Shown here: in pieces, positions 30,798-38,751 of the stretch
Numbering within the stretch: the first letter of the stretch is position 1
How the letters are laid out: each line of letters starts with the position of its first letter
NCBI GenBank assembly: GCA_902794055.1
Contig: CADBGC010000012.1
Location: 1 to 39,219, forward strand
Length of the DNA stretch: 39,219 nt
DNA from: an uncultured Eubacteriales bacterium
Lineage (GTDB): Bacteria; Bacillota; Clostridia; Christensenellales; CAG-138
Reading direction: 5' to 3'
The notes under the pieces: model-generated
What the model was told of the DNA's origin: nothing
What the model saw: the letters and a program-made list of their open reading frames with translations, nothing else
The model's database searches: none
Position numbers and translations under genes: made by a program

Positions 30798-32605
30798 AAA
30801 ACGCGAAAAATGCCGAAGCTTCCAAGAAAAAAGGCATGAGCGCCGCTTCGCGCGAAACGATCAAAAAGCTGCTTGAAAAGCTTGCGGGAAGAAAGCTGCT
30901 CGCCGTTTGTTCGCTTCTTCTCGCGCTCGTTTCGGTCGCGCTTTCGCTGCTCATACCAGTGCTTGTGGGAAAAAGCATAGACTGCATAATCGATAAGGGA
31001 CGGGTGGATTTTGTTTCGCTCAGGCCGTATCTTGCGTGGATAGGCATAAGCGCAGCGCTTTCCGGGCTTGCAAGCTATCTTATGAGCCTGGTGAACAACC
31101 GCATAACCTACGGCATGGTGAAGGATATCCGCACCGAGGCGTTTGCGCATATTCAAAATATGCCGCTCTCGGAGCTCGATCCGCGCCCCGTGGGCGACAC
31201 GGTCAGCCGCCTTATCAGCGATGCGGATCAGCTTGCGGACGGACTGCTTCTCGGCTTTTCGCAGCTCTTCACGGGCGTTATAACGATAATCGGAACGCTT
31301 TTCTTCATGCTTTCGGTCGATCCGCTGATAACGCTGGCGGTGGTCGTGCTCTCGCCGCTCTCGCTCATCGTGGCGCGCTTCATCGCCAAGCACAGCTACC
31401 GAAGCTTTAAAGAGCAGGCCGAGGCGAGGGGCGAAAACACGGCGGTGATCGATGAATACGTCGGCGAGCAGAAGCTCGTTCGCGCGTTTTCATACGAGAA
31501 AAAGGCGCGGGAGCTCTTCGGAAAAACCAATACAAAGCTTGAAAAGATCGCGGTGAAGGCAACCTTCCTTTCCTCGCTCACGAACCCATCCACGCGCTTT
31601 GTGAACTCCATCATCTACGCGGCGGTGGCGGTGCTCGGTGCGCTCAGCGTAACGGGCGTTATCGGCGGCGCGCTGACCGTGGGCGGGCTTTCGGCGTTTT
31701 TGAGCTATGCCAACCAGTACACCAAGCCCTTCAACGAAATTTCGGGCGTGTTTGCGGAGCTTTCAGGCGCGCTCGCCTGCGCGGAGAGGCTGTTTGCCTT
31801 GATAGATGCGCCCGTTGAAACGCCCGATCCCGTGAGTGCGGAAACGCCTGCGGCGGGGGACGGAAGCATGCGCTTTGAGAGCGTGGATTTTTCATACGAC
31901 CCCGAGCGCGAGCTTATCAAGGATTTTTCGCTTGACGTGGGCAGCGGTCAGCGCATAGCGATAGTCGGCCCCACGGGCTGCGGCAAAACCACGCTTATAA
32001 ACCTCATCATGCGCTTTTACGACGTGAACGCGGGCGAAATAAGGCTCGGCGGCGTGGAAACGCGGCGCATGACGCGCTCGGAGCTGCGCTCAAGGTTCGG
32101 CATGGTTTTGCAGGATACCTGGCTCAAGAGCGGAACGGTGCGCGAAAATATAGCTATGGGCAGGAAAAACGCCACCGATGCGGAGATAATCGCGGCGGCG
32201 AAAAAGGCGCATGCGCACGGTTTTATTACAAGGCTGCCGCAGGGGTACTCCACGGTGCTCGGCGAATCGGGCGGCACGCTCTCGCAGGGGCAGAAACAGC
32301 TTCTCTGCATCGCACGCGTGATGCTCTCTGAGCCCCCCGCGCTGATACTCGACGAGGCGACCTCATCCATCGACTCGCGAACGGAGCTCTTGGTTCAGGA
32401 CGCGTTTGCGGAGCTGATGAAGGGGCGCACTTCGTTCATAGTTGCCCATAGGCTCTCCACCGTGCGCGATGCGGATATGATACTCGTTATGAAAGCGGGA
32501 AAGATAATCGAAAAGGGCACGCATAAGGAGCTGCTCGATAAGGGCGGGTTCTACCGCGAACTCTATGAAACGCAGTTTGCGCCGACCGCCGCGGAGGCGG
32601 TTTGA
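30794..32605 (+). CDS. ABC exporter subunit with canonical catalytic ATP site
   Basis: A 603-residue partner half-transporter, with a roughly 30-residue basic N-terminal extension before the first membrane segment. Walker A GPTGCGKTT is at about 392-400, Walker B LILDEA with catalytic Glu521, and switch His552 (VAHR), all intact. The signature is LSQGQ instead of LSGGQ, the deviation expected on the subunit that faces the degenerate site. The ATG at 30794 overlaps the stop of the first subunit and has GGGAGG 7 bases upstream, inside that gene. Together the two genes encode one asymmetric exporter. A terminator follows 17 bases after the stop. Confidence 0.93.
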   Translation: MKNAKNAEASKKKGMSAASRETIKKLLEKLAGRKLLAVCSLLLALVSVALSLLIPVLVGKSIDCIIDKGRVDFVSLRPYLAWIGISAALSGLASYLMSLVNNRITYGMVKDIRTEAFAHIQNMPLSELDPRPVGDTVSRLISDADQLADGLLLGFSQLFTGVITIIGTLFFMLSVDPLITLAVVVLSPLSLIVARFIAKHSYRSFKEQAEARGENTAVIDEYVGEQKLVRAFSYEKKARELFGKTNTKLEKIAVKATFLSSLTNPSTRFVNSIIYAAVAVLGALSVTGVIGGALTVGGLSAFLSYANQYTKPFNEISGVFAELSGALACAERLFALIDAPVETPDPVSAETPAAGDGSMRFESVDFSYDPERELIKDFSLDVGSGQRIAIVGPTGCGKTTLINLIMRFYDVNAGEIRLGGVETRRMTRSELRSRFGMVLQDTWLKSGTVRENIAMGRKNATDAEIIAAAKKAHAHGFITRLPQGYSTVLGESGGTLSQGQKQLLCIARVMLSEPPALILDEATSSIDSRTELLVQDAFAELMKGRTSFIVAHRLSTVRDADMILVMKAGKIIEKGTHKELLDKGGFYRELYETQFAPTAAEAV

Positions 32606-32621
32606 GAAAAACGCACAAGCT

Positions 32622-32660
32622 GAAAACCGCCGAAACAGAGATACTGTTCGGCGGTTTTTC
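32622..32660. terminator. Terminator shared by the ABC operon and the riboflavin transporter gene
   Basis: Long stem GAAAACCGCCGAA-CAG/CTG-TTCGGCGGTTTTTC with one bulged A. The right arm carries T5 on the plus strand and the left arm gives TTTT on the minus strand. It lies between convergent genes. Confidence 0.85.
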
Positions 32661-32665
32661 AAGGT

Positions 32666-33427
32666 TTACATGGTTTTCTTTTTATGAAACTCCATCTTCA
32701 GCGCCTGAGAAATCGGCTTATAGATAAAGAAGGTGACGAGCGAAACGATAATGCCCTTAACAAGGTTGAACGGAACTACCGCCCACAGGACCAGCGAGCG
32801 AACGCTCGTTATATGCTTATTCACCGCTTTGCCCATGCCCACAATGACTTGGATGGCCGCTGTGTATTCCCGATCGGGGAAGAACAGCATGGCAAACTTG
32901 GGAATAAGGTAGAGGCCGTTGAACGCGCTTCCGAAAACTGTCATGCAGAGCGTTCCCGCGATAAGGCCGATAAGCGCGCTCTTGCGGCTGGGCTTATAAT
33001 GATAGATGATGCTTGCGGGCAGAATGAAGGTGCAGCCGATTATGAAGTTTGCAAAATCGCCCACGAACGCGGTCGAGGTGCCCTTGAGCAGCAGATGGAT
33101 CAAGACCTTGAGGAACTCCGCGATAACGCCGTAAAGCGGCCCGAGGAAAAAGGCGCAGATCATCACGGGCAGCTCGGACAGGTCCAGCTTATAGAAGCCC
33201 GGCGCGAAGAAGAGCGGAAGCTCAAGCAGCATCAGCACGCCCGCAATGCTCGAAAACATCGCCGTGTAGGTGATGCGGCGCGTACGATTCGCGTTTTGAA
33301 CGCGGTTTTTGAACACGACGCGCTGAAACAGAAGCGCGATAAGGATGACTGCCGCCGTTACAAGGGCGGCAACGAGGATGAAGCTGCCGTTTTGAATGGC
33401 AAGCAGCAGGTCTGTAAAGAAGCTCAT
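32666..33427 (-). CDS. ribU: RibU-like riboflavin ECF transporter S-component
   Basis: A 253-residue membrane protein with about six segments. The RibU blocks are clear: KLDLSELPVMICAFFLGPLYGVIAEFLKVLIHLLLKGT, then GDFANFIIGCTFILPASIIYH. It binds riboflavin at the membrane and needs EcfA, EcfA' and EcfT encoded elsewhere. The assignment is strengthened by the FMN riboswitch and attenuator directly upstream. It is longer than usual (about 200) because of an extra N-terminal membrane segment with a basic stretch (about residues 1-50). The start at 33427 has GGAGG 5 bases upstream. Confidence 0.92.
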   Translation of the reverse strand: MSFFTDLLLAIQNGSFILVAALVTAAVILIALLFQRVVFKNRVQNANRTRRITYTAMFSSIAGVLMLLELPLFFAPGFYKLDLSELPVMICAFFLGPLYGVIAEFLKVLIHLLLKGTSTAFVGDFANFIIGCTFILPASIIYHYKPSRKSALIGLIAGTLCMTVFGSAFNGLYLIPKFAMLFFPDREYTAAIQVIVGMGKAVNKHITSVRSLVLWAVVPFNLVKGIIVSLVTFFIYKPISQALKMEFHKKKTM

Positions 33428-33438
33428 TTTTACCTCCG

Positions 33439-33474
33439 AAAAAAGAAATTCCCGAAAGCGATAACGCCTTCGGG
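33439..33474 (-). terminator. Attenuator terminator controlled by the FMN riboswitch
   Basis: On the minus strand CCCGAAGGCG...CGCTTTCGGG (33474-33451) is followed by AATTTCTTTTTT just before the ribosome binding site. It is in the right place to be the expression platform: transcription should stop when FMN is bound. Confidence 0.85.
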
Positions 33475-33514
33475 TAATACAGGACAAGATAAAACAAATA
33501 TAAATATTTATTCT

Positions 33515-33658
33515 CCTTCTTTCATCCGGACTTACGCGCACCTAAAAGGAAACGCACTCACCGTCGGTCCCGGAATTTCACCGGATCGGCGGACGGCTCA
33601 TAGAACCGACCGTTCGCGGACTTTCACCGCCGGTAGGGATTTTCACCCTGCCCCGAAG
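33515..33658 (-). promoter_or_regulatory. FMN riboswitch (RFN element)
   Basis: Read on the minus strand it has the conserved RFN landmarks in order: CTTCGGGGCAGGGTG, AAATCCCTACCGGCGGTGA, AAGTCCGCGA, a variable arm, GATCCGGTGAAATTCCGG, GACCGACGGT and AGTCCGGATG-AAGAAGG. It senses FMN and, through the terminator at 33439-33474, turns off the flavin transporter. Confidence 0.97.
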
Positions 33659-33665
33659 TGAGCTT

Positions 33666-33694
33666 ATTATAGCATAGAATGAGAGCAATTGCAA
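33666..33694 (-). promoter_or_regulatory. Promoter of the FMN-riboswitch transcript
   Basis: On the minus strand, TTGCAA (33694-33689), 17 bases, TATAAT (33671-33666). It lies directly upstream of the riboswitch 5' end. Confidence 0.8.
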
Positions 33695-33769
33695 GAGCGA
33701 GCGGGGATCGAGGCTAAAGCGGGGGCGGCGCGGGCGTTATCCGCGCCTTAACGTGCAAGCTTTTTTATA

Positions 33770-35233
33770 TCAGCGCCCGAATTCTATTCGCACGTCGCCC
33801 TCCTCGCCTATCACAAGGCGCATATTCTTGATGAACTTCTGATAAAAGCGCTTGCGCTCATCCTCGGAGAACGGTGCTCTTGTGTTTTTCAGCGCCGTGT
33901 CGAGCATATCGTTCACGTTCAGCCGCATCGCGCCGTCAATATACGTCCGCATCTCCGCAAGCACGGCTTTTATCTTGATATCCTCGCCGTTGCCGCCGTA
34001 GAAGTCGTCGAGGTAGCAATAGAAGATATGCTGCTCCTCAAGCGCCTGCTTCAGGCTGGGGCTGCATTTGCTGTGCTCGATCATAACGAGGAATTTTGCC
34101 TGAGGAAGATTGGATACAAGGGGCCAATAGTCGGAGTCGCTTGAAACGAGCACGAACGAATCGGTCTTATTCTCGTAGAATTCGCGGAAAACACGCGCAT
34201 AGAGCGTTTGGTCGACCAAGGACTTATTGTCCATCAATCTTTCAACGTTCAGATGCTCCACGGGAACGCCTCCCGTGCAGCTTTCAAGCATATTCCACGC
34301 GCTCGAGGCATGAACGTCGTCAAACAGGATGATGCTCGATATCTTGTCGGTATAGCGTTTTTCAAGGTTCTTAAACGCCGCGCTCAGGTTGAACGGATCG
34401 GAGTTTTCGCAATCGACCACAAGAACTGTTTTGCTGCTTGAGGAAATGAAGTCGTAGATGTTATTCGTTACGTAGCTGCCAACGTTCGACACCATGTTTC
34501 GAGCCTTGAACTCGTCGTTGTTAAGCTTATACAGCCAGGTGCAGAACCTGTAGTCGGAGGAAAGGATCAGCCCCTCATCCTGCGCATCCCAATTCATATA
34601 GGCGTGGAAGGGCAGATACGAATAGCTGCTGCGGTAGACCGCCAAGGCCGCCATAACGCCGCTGTCGCTCAAGCCGTTCTTCATTATGAAAAGATCCCTG
34701 ATATAGTCCCAATTCAGCCACATCGGGAAAAAGCTCTTGCAGTTGTTTATTCGGTCGTTTATCAGGTGGTTTATTTCAACAATGTGATTGCTCAGAAAAC
34801 GGCTCGATTTTTTAACAAAGTCTATTCCGTCACTTGCAAGCTGCATAACGTATTCATCGGGAATGTATTCGCGTACCGTTCTTATGCCTCTGTGCTCAAC
34901 CTTGAAAGCATGATTGATCTTATTGAAATTTATAAATATTGACGTTCGTATCGCGCAAAGGTTTCTTATTATTCTTGCATTCTTATCCTTATTCAGCTTA
35001 TTGAATACTTCTATATCGAATGATGTGTTTTCTTTTTCAAATAAATGCTTTTTGATCCCGAGTAAATAAGCGACCTTTGTTGTGATATCATGAGTGTATT
35101 CGCGGTACTCCTTATAATCGTGCACCGTGGAGTCGTGCTCATTCTGTTCGATCGAAGCGGCATCGGTGTCTGCATCGGGAGCACTGCCCGTTTCGTCTGT
35201 AAGTGCAGGCTGTTTGTTTGGTTCCTTGAGCAT
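33770..35233 (-). CDS. NYN (PIN-like) domain protein, putative ribonuclease
   Basis: A 487-residue protein. The N-terminal 45 residues are acidic and disordered-looking; residues 45-250 are predicted helical and unrecognised. From about 268 a NYN domain follows, with VLVVDCENSDP (Asp274, Asn277) and VLVSSDSDYWPLV (Asp366, Asp368), the acidic metal site of NYN/PIN RNases. The C-terminus (about 430-487) is a small helical domain. NYN proteins cleave RNA, but the substrate is unknown. Codon use in the N-terminal half is more A+T-rich than in the neighbours. GGAG lies 10 bases before the ATG. It is last in the run DUF2232-rplI-dnaB-NYN, after a 162-base gap that may hold its own promoter; a GC hairpin without a T-run (33727-33747) lies downstream. 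Confidence 0.8.
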   Translation of the reverse strand: MLKEPNKQPALTDETGSAPDADTDAASIEQNEHDSTVHDYKEYREYTHDITTKVAYLLGIKKHLFEKENTSFDIEVFNKLNKDKNARIIRNLCAIRTSIFINFNKINHAFKVEHRGIRTVREYIPDEYVMQLASDGIDFVKKSSRFLSNHIVEINHLINDRINNCKSFFPMWLNWDYIRDLFIMKNGLSDSGVMAALAVYRSSYSYLPFHAYMNWDAQDEGLILSSDYRFCTWLYKLNNDEFKARNMVSNVGSYVTNNIYDFISSSSKTVLVVDCENSDPFNLSAAFKNLEKRYTDKISSIILFDDVHASSAWNMLESCTGGVPVEHLNVERLMDNKSLVDQTLYARVFREFYENKTDSFVLVSSDSDYWPLVSNLPQAKFLVMIEHSKCSPSLKQALEEQHIFYCYLDDFYGGNGEDIKIKAVLAEMRTYIDGAMRLNVNDMLDTALKNTRAPFSEDERKRFYQKFIKNMRLVIGEEGDVRIEFGR

Positions 35234-35395
35234 GGTAAAGGCTCTCCTTTCAAGTATTTATTTGGGGGCTGTCCCATTGAGCGTTGCTTAACGCAAGGAG
35301 CGGATAGGATCAAGCGCTTTGGCGCCGGCTTCTCCGCCCCGAGCGGCTAAAAACATATTTTCTAATGCGCGGGCAAGAGACCCGGCTCTTGGCTT

Positions 35396-36748
35396 TTACT
35401 GCGGATCGTCCGCATAATTGGTGTATCTCGCTATCTCGGGCACCCACATGACCTTTAGGTTCGCGGTGGCGCCGTTTCGGTGCTTGGCAACGTTGATATA
35501 CGAGGTGTTGTCCCCGTCCATGGCTTCCTGCGTTTCGGGATAGGTGGCGGGGCGGTAGAGCATCATTATAACGTCCGCATCCTGCTCGATGGAGCCTGAT
35601 TCGCGAAGGTCACTCATCAGCGGCGTGTGATCCTTGCGCTTGTCGGGCTCGCGGGAGAGCTGGGAAAGCAGGATTATTACCACGTTCAGCTCCCTTGCGA
35701 TCATCTTCAGGCCGCGCGTCATCTCGGCAACCTCAAGCACCCTTGAATCGCGCTTGGAGGTGGACTGCATGAGCTGGAGATAGTCGATAACCACGATATC
35801 AAGCCCCTGCTGTGCCTGCACTCTGCGGCATTTTGAGCGTATCTCCGCAACGGTCGCGCCCGGAGCATCGTCTATAAGGATGTTCGATTCGCCAACGGTG
35901 TTGAAATTGTCCGCAATGCGGAATATCTCCTCAGCCTTGAGGTCGCCCGTGCGGATCTTCTGCATATTGATGCCCGCTTCGCCGGACATTATTCGCATCA
36001 CTATCTGCTCCTTGGGCATCTCAAGGCTGAATACCATAACCGTTGCCTTCTCGCGGATAGCGGCATGGGCGGCGATGCCGAAGGCGAACGCCGATTTACC
36101 CGCCGAGGGTCGCCCCGCAACGATAACAAGGTCGCCGCGCTGAAGGCCGCTCGTGAGATCGTCCAGATCCGCAAGGCCTGTGGCGATGCCCGTGCGCCTG
36201 CCGCCAAGCTGCATAAGCTCGCCGATCTGCCGATACACGTCCGCATAAACCTCGCCGATGGTGGGAATATGCTCGGCGCTCTTGCGCATGGCGATGTTGT
36301 AGATCTGCCTCTCTGCCTCGTCGAGTATCTGCTTGGGATCCTTGTTGCTCTCAACGGCCTCGTGCGCGATCATATTGCCCGTGGCCATGAGCTTTCTTCT
36401 GACCGAATGCGCCTCGACTATATCGATATAGTGCTCTATATTCGATACGCTCGGCGGGGAGAGCGCAAGGTCGATGAGATACCCGTTGCCGCCCACCGCT
36501 TCAAGCTTGCCGTCGCGCTCGAGCATATCGGTGAGCGTTGTTAAGTCGATGCTTTTTCCGCTGTCGAAAAGCTTTTTCATTGCGGAAAAGATATCCCTGT
36601 GTGCGGCGGAATGGAAATCATCCGCGCTGAGCATTTCAAGCGCCTTTTCTGCGGCGGAGGACGAAGCGGCGGCGGAGCCTATCACGCTTCCGAGAACGGA
36701 TCTTTCCGCGTCCGTATTATGCGGTATGCGGCTGAGGTTTTCTTCCAT
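35396..36748 (-). CDS. dnaB: Replicative DNA helicase DnaB
   Basis: The hexameric fork helicase (called DnaC in Bacillus). The 450-residue protein has the N-terminal helical domain (RIPHNTDAERSVLGS), Walker A GRPSAGKS at 212-219, a Walker B region LDIVVIDYLQLMQ, and C-terminal blocks SDLRESGSIEQDADVIMMLYR and VAKHRNGAT. The length is normal and no intein is present. There is no visible Shine-Dalgarno before the ATG at 36748; TATTAT sits 4 bases upstream, so a near-leaderless transcript is possible, or translation may follow rplI read-through across 136 bases. The rplI-dnaB order is standard in Bacillota. Confidence 0.97.
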   Translation of the reverse strand: MEENLSRIPHNTDAERSVLGSVIGSAAASSSAAEKALEMLSADDFHSAAHRDIFSAMKKLFDSGKSIDLTTLTDMLERDGKLEAVGGNGYLIDLALSPPSVSNIEHYIDIVEAHSVRRKLMATGNMIAHEAVESNKDPKQILDEAERQIYNIAMRKSAEHIPTIGEVYADVYRQIGELMQLGGRRTGIATGLADLDDLTSGLQRGDLVIVAGRPSAGKSAFAFGIAAHAAIREKATVMVFSLEMPKEQIVMRIMSGEAGINMQKIRTGDLKAEEIFRIADNFNTVGESNILIDDAPGATVAEIRSKCRRVQAQQGLDIVVIDYLQLMQSTSKRDSRVLEVAEMTRGLKMIARELNVVIILLSQLSREPDKRKDHTPLMSDLRESGSIEQDADVIMMLYRPATYPETQEAMDGDNTSYINVAKHRNGATANLKVMWVPEIARYTNYADDPQ

Positions 36749-36884
36749 AGCTATAATACTGAATACTCAATGGTCGATGATGAAGCCGAAGCGATCTGCG
36801 ATCCGGCAAGCACTTTGAAAAAGCGCGGGAAATACGCCGCGGGGGGCGGCTTTAGCGGCGGAGCGCCGACCGTAGGGATCGCGC

Positions 36885-37337
36885 TTACTCCGCGAGCGGG
36901 AGCACCTCCACCTTGAAGGAGGCGTTCGTTTGCTCGAACATGTGCGCACTCACGGTGTAGATGCCGATCGCCTTGATGGGCTCATCCAGGCCGATGCGCT
37001 TTTTATCCACCTCGATATCGAACTGCTCCTTGAGCGCGGCGGCGATCTCCTTGCCGGTTATCGCACCGAAGAGCCTGCCGTTGTCGCCGCATTTGGCGTA
37101 CACCTTGACCGAAAGCTTGCTCATATCGGCCGCAAGTGCTTTTGCGTTCTGCCTCTGCACCTCATGGCGGTGCTTGGCGGCGGATTTTTTAATGTTTACT
37201 GCATTTATCGTGTCCGAATCGGCGGGCACGGCAAGTCCCTTGGGAATAAGAAAATTCTTGGCATAGCCGTCGCTGACGGAAGCAATATCGCCCGCCTTGC
37301 CGCAGCCGTGTACATCGCTTTTAAGAAGCACCTTCAT
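36885..37337 (-). CDS. rplI: 50S ribosomal protein L9
   Basis: A 150-residue ribosomal protein binding 23S rRNA near the L1 stalk base. The N-terminal domain has GKAGDIASVSDGYAKNFLIPKGLA, then a long helical connector (about 42-76), then the C-terminal domain with LFGAITGKEIAAALKEQF. The length is typical. The ATG directly follows the TAA of the DUF2232 gene, and its GGAGGTG binding site lies within that gene's last codons, so the two are tightly coupled. dnaB follows. Confidence 0.97.
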   Translation of the reverse strand: MKVLLKSDVHGCGKAGDIASVSDGYAKNFLIPKGLAVPADSDTINAVNIKKSAAKHRHEVQRQNAKALAADMSKLSVKVYAKCGDNGRLFGAITGKEIAAALKEQFDIEVDKKRIGLDEPIKAIGIYTVSAHMFEQTNASFKVEVLPLAE

Positions 37338-38516
37338 TTATTCTTCACCTCCGTGGGTATTTTTATCGGTATCGGTCGGTTTTTCGGCGTTATCGCCGGA
37401 TTTTTCTTCATTGGGCTTTGCTTCATCGCCGCCCTCGGAGCCGCTTTGTGCATCGTTCCCGTCCTCATCCTTATCCTCGAGCACGTGATCGAAGAAGGCG
37501 GAGTCCTTCCTGCGCGCTATGATCTGCGGGCCGTTGCCGTCGCCGAAATCGACCACAACGGTGTTGCTTTTCTCGCGGTTCGCCTTTTCAAAGGCCTCCC
37601 TTATCAACCTGTCGGTGCGGATGAGCCTGCGGCGAATGCCGGCGTAAAGGTCGATCGCACCGAAGAACGCCATGAAATAGGGCGACATTACGGCGGCGAG
37701 GATAACGAACAGCCTAACGGGCAGCGAAACTGTGCTGCGCCCGCGTGAAGCTATATACATGGCGGTGCCCATGCCGGCAGCGGCAAGCATCGGCATCAGC
37801 ATTAAAAGGACGGTGTAGAGCACAACGGGCGCGGCGTTGGATTTTGCCGCGTATAAAATGATGATCGCTATCGCGAAAACGGGTATGCCGAGCTTGAGGC
37901 TCGAGGGGAGCTGCCATTCGCGGAAGCGCGCCATGGGGCGAATATCGGCGTTTGAAAGCTTGCAGAAAAGACGCGAGAGGATAACGGTGAAGAACGCCGC
38001 CGCCTCGGCGAAGAGCACCAGCATTCCGTAGAAGGTGGTGGGTATGGATTCGCGAAGCTCGGCGATATCCTCGATAACGTAGCCCATCGAGCGGTAGTAT
38101 TCATCGAAATAGCGCAGGCGCTCGAGTATGCCTTCAAACGGCGCTTTGCCCGCAAGAAGCGAGGGCAGGCCGAAGCCGACGTACAGCGCGATCAGCGCAG
38201 CGGCGGCAAGCACGAGCGCGATCATGCGGTAGGGCAGCCTGAGCCGGAACGCGGCTACGGTGAAAATAACGGAAAACGAGTACGCGCCCCAGAGCGCATA
38301 CATCGTGATATCGTTTCCGAGATGCGCGAAGAAGATGCCGAGCATCGTAAAGAGCGCGGCGGCAGCGGCATGGAATATGCCGTGGCGCACGCCGAGATAC
38401 ACCGCGCCCGCTGCTGCGGGAATGAGCAGAACGGTGGAATAAGCTCCGGCGAATGCGCCGAAAAGCCCGATTCCGAGTGCAATAATGAAGCTTTTAAAGG
38501 TCAAGGTTTTTTCCAT
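37338..38516 (-). CDS. DUF2232 (YybS-like) membrane protein
   Basis: A 392-residue membrane protein with about eight segments, starting FIIALGIGLFGAFAGAYSTV. The DUF2232/YybS family is found upstream of gdpP-rplI-dnaB in Bacillota and resembles ECF S-components; function unsettled. Here rplI follows directly without gdpP. The C-terminal 90 residues are cytoplasmic-looking, acidic and low-complexity (DKDEDGNDAQSGSEGGDEAK and beyond), making the protein longer than the usual 300-320. AGAGG lies 8 bases upstream of the ATG and a good promoter precedes it. Confidence 0.85.
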   Translation of the reverse strand: MEKTLTFKSFIIALGIGLFGAFAGAYSTVLLIPAAAGAVYLGVRHGIFHAAAAALFTMLGIFFAHLGNDITMYALWGAYSFSVIFTVAAFRLRLPYRMIALVLAAAALIALYVGFGLPSLLAGKAPFEGILERLRYFDEYYRSMGYVIEDIAELRESIPTTFYGMLVLFAEAAAFFTVILSRLFCKLSNADIRPMARFREWQLPSSLKLGIPVFAIAIIILYAAKSNAAPVVLYTVLLMLMPMLAAAGMGTAMYIASRGRSTVSLPVRLFVILAAVMSPYFMAFFGAIDLYAGIRRRLIRTDRLIREAFEKANREKSNTVVVDFGDGNGPQIIARRKDSAFFDHVLEDKDEDGNDAQSGSEGGDEAKPNEEKSGDNAEKPTDTDKNTHGGEE

Positions 38517-38583
38517 AGTTTTTTCCTCTGCGGAGCTTCGCCGAATGAATGCTTTTCACAAGGCGATACCCCCACTTATATCT

Positions 38584-38611
38584 ATTATATCAATAATCGT
38601 AGAGAAGTCAA
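38584..38611 (-). promoter_or_regulatory. Promoter of the DUF2232-rplI-dnaB operon
   Basis: On the minus strand, TTGACT (38611-38606), 16 bases, TATAAT (38589-38584). Confidence 0.8.
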
Positions 38612-38704
38612 CCGCAAAAGCGAATATGAGCGGATAAGCCGGTGAAAAATGCTCTCGGGGCGCGACTTATGGCTCTTTTCGATGAAAACAGCGCCGAAGC
38701 TTAT

Positions 38705-38733
38705 CAAAACGGCGGCAGGGAAGCCCCGCCGCC
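38705..38733 (-). terminator. Terminator of the lipid kinase gene
   Basis: GGCGGCAGGG/CCCCGCCGCC stem (38711-38720 with 38724-38733) with one mismatch. On the minus strand it is followed by GTTTTGAT. It lies about 20 bases past the stop codon. Confidence 0.65.
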
Positions 38734-38751
38734 ATTCTCGCGCTGTTCGTT

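Noticed and set aside
32684..33661. Open frame on the plus strand across the flavin transporter and FMN riboswitch
   Set aside because: Both the transporter and the riboswitch are well supported on the minus strand, so this is coincidental openness.
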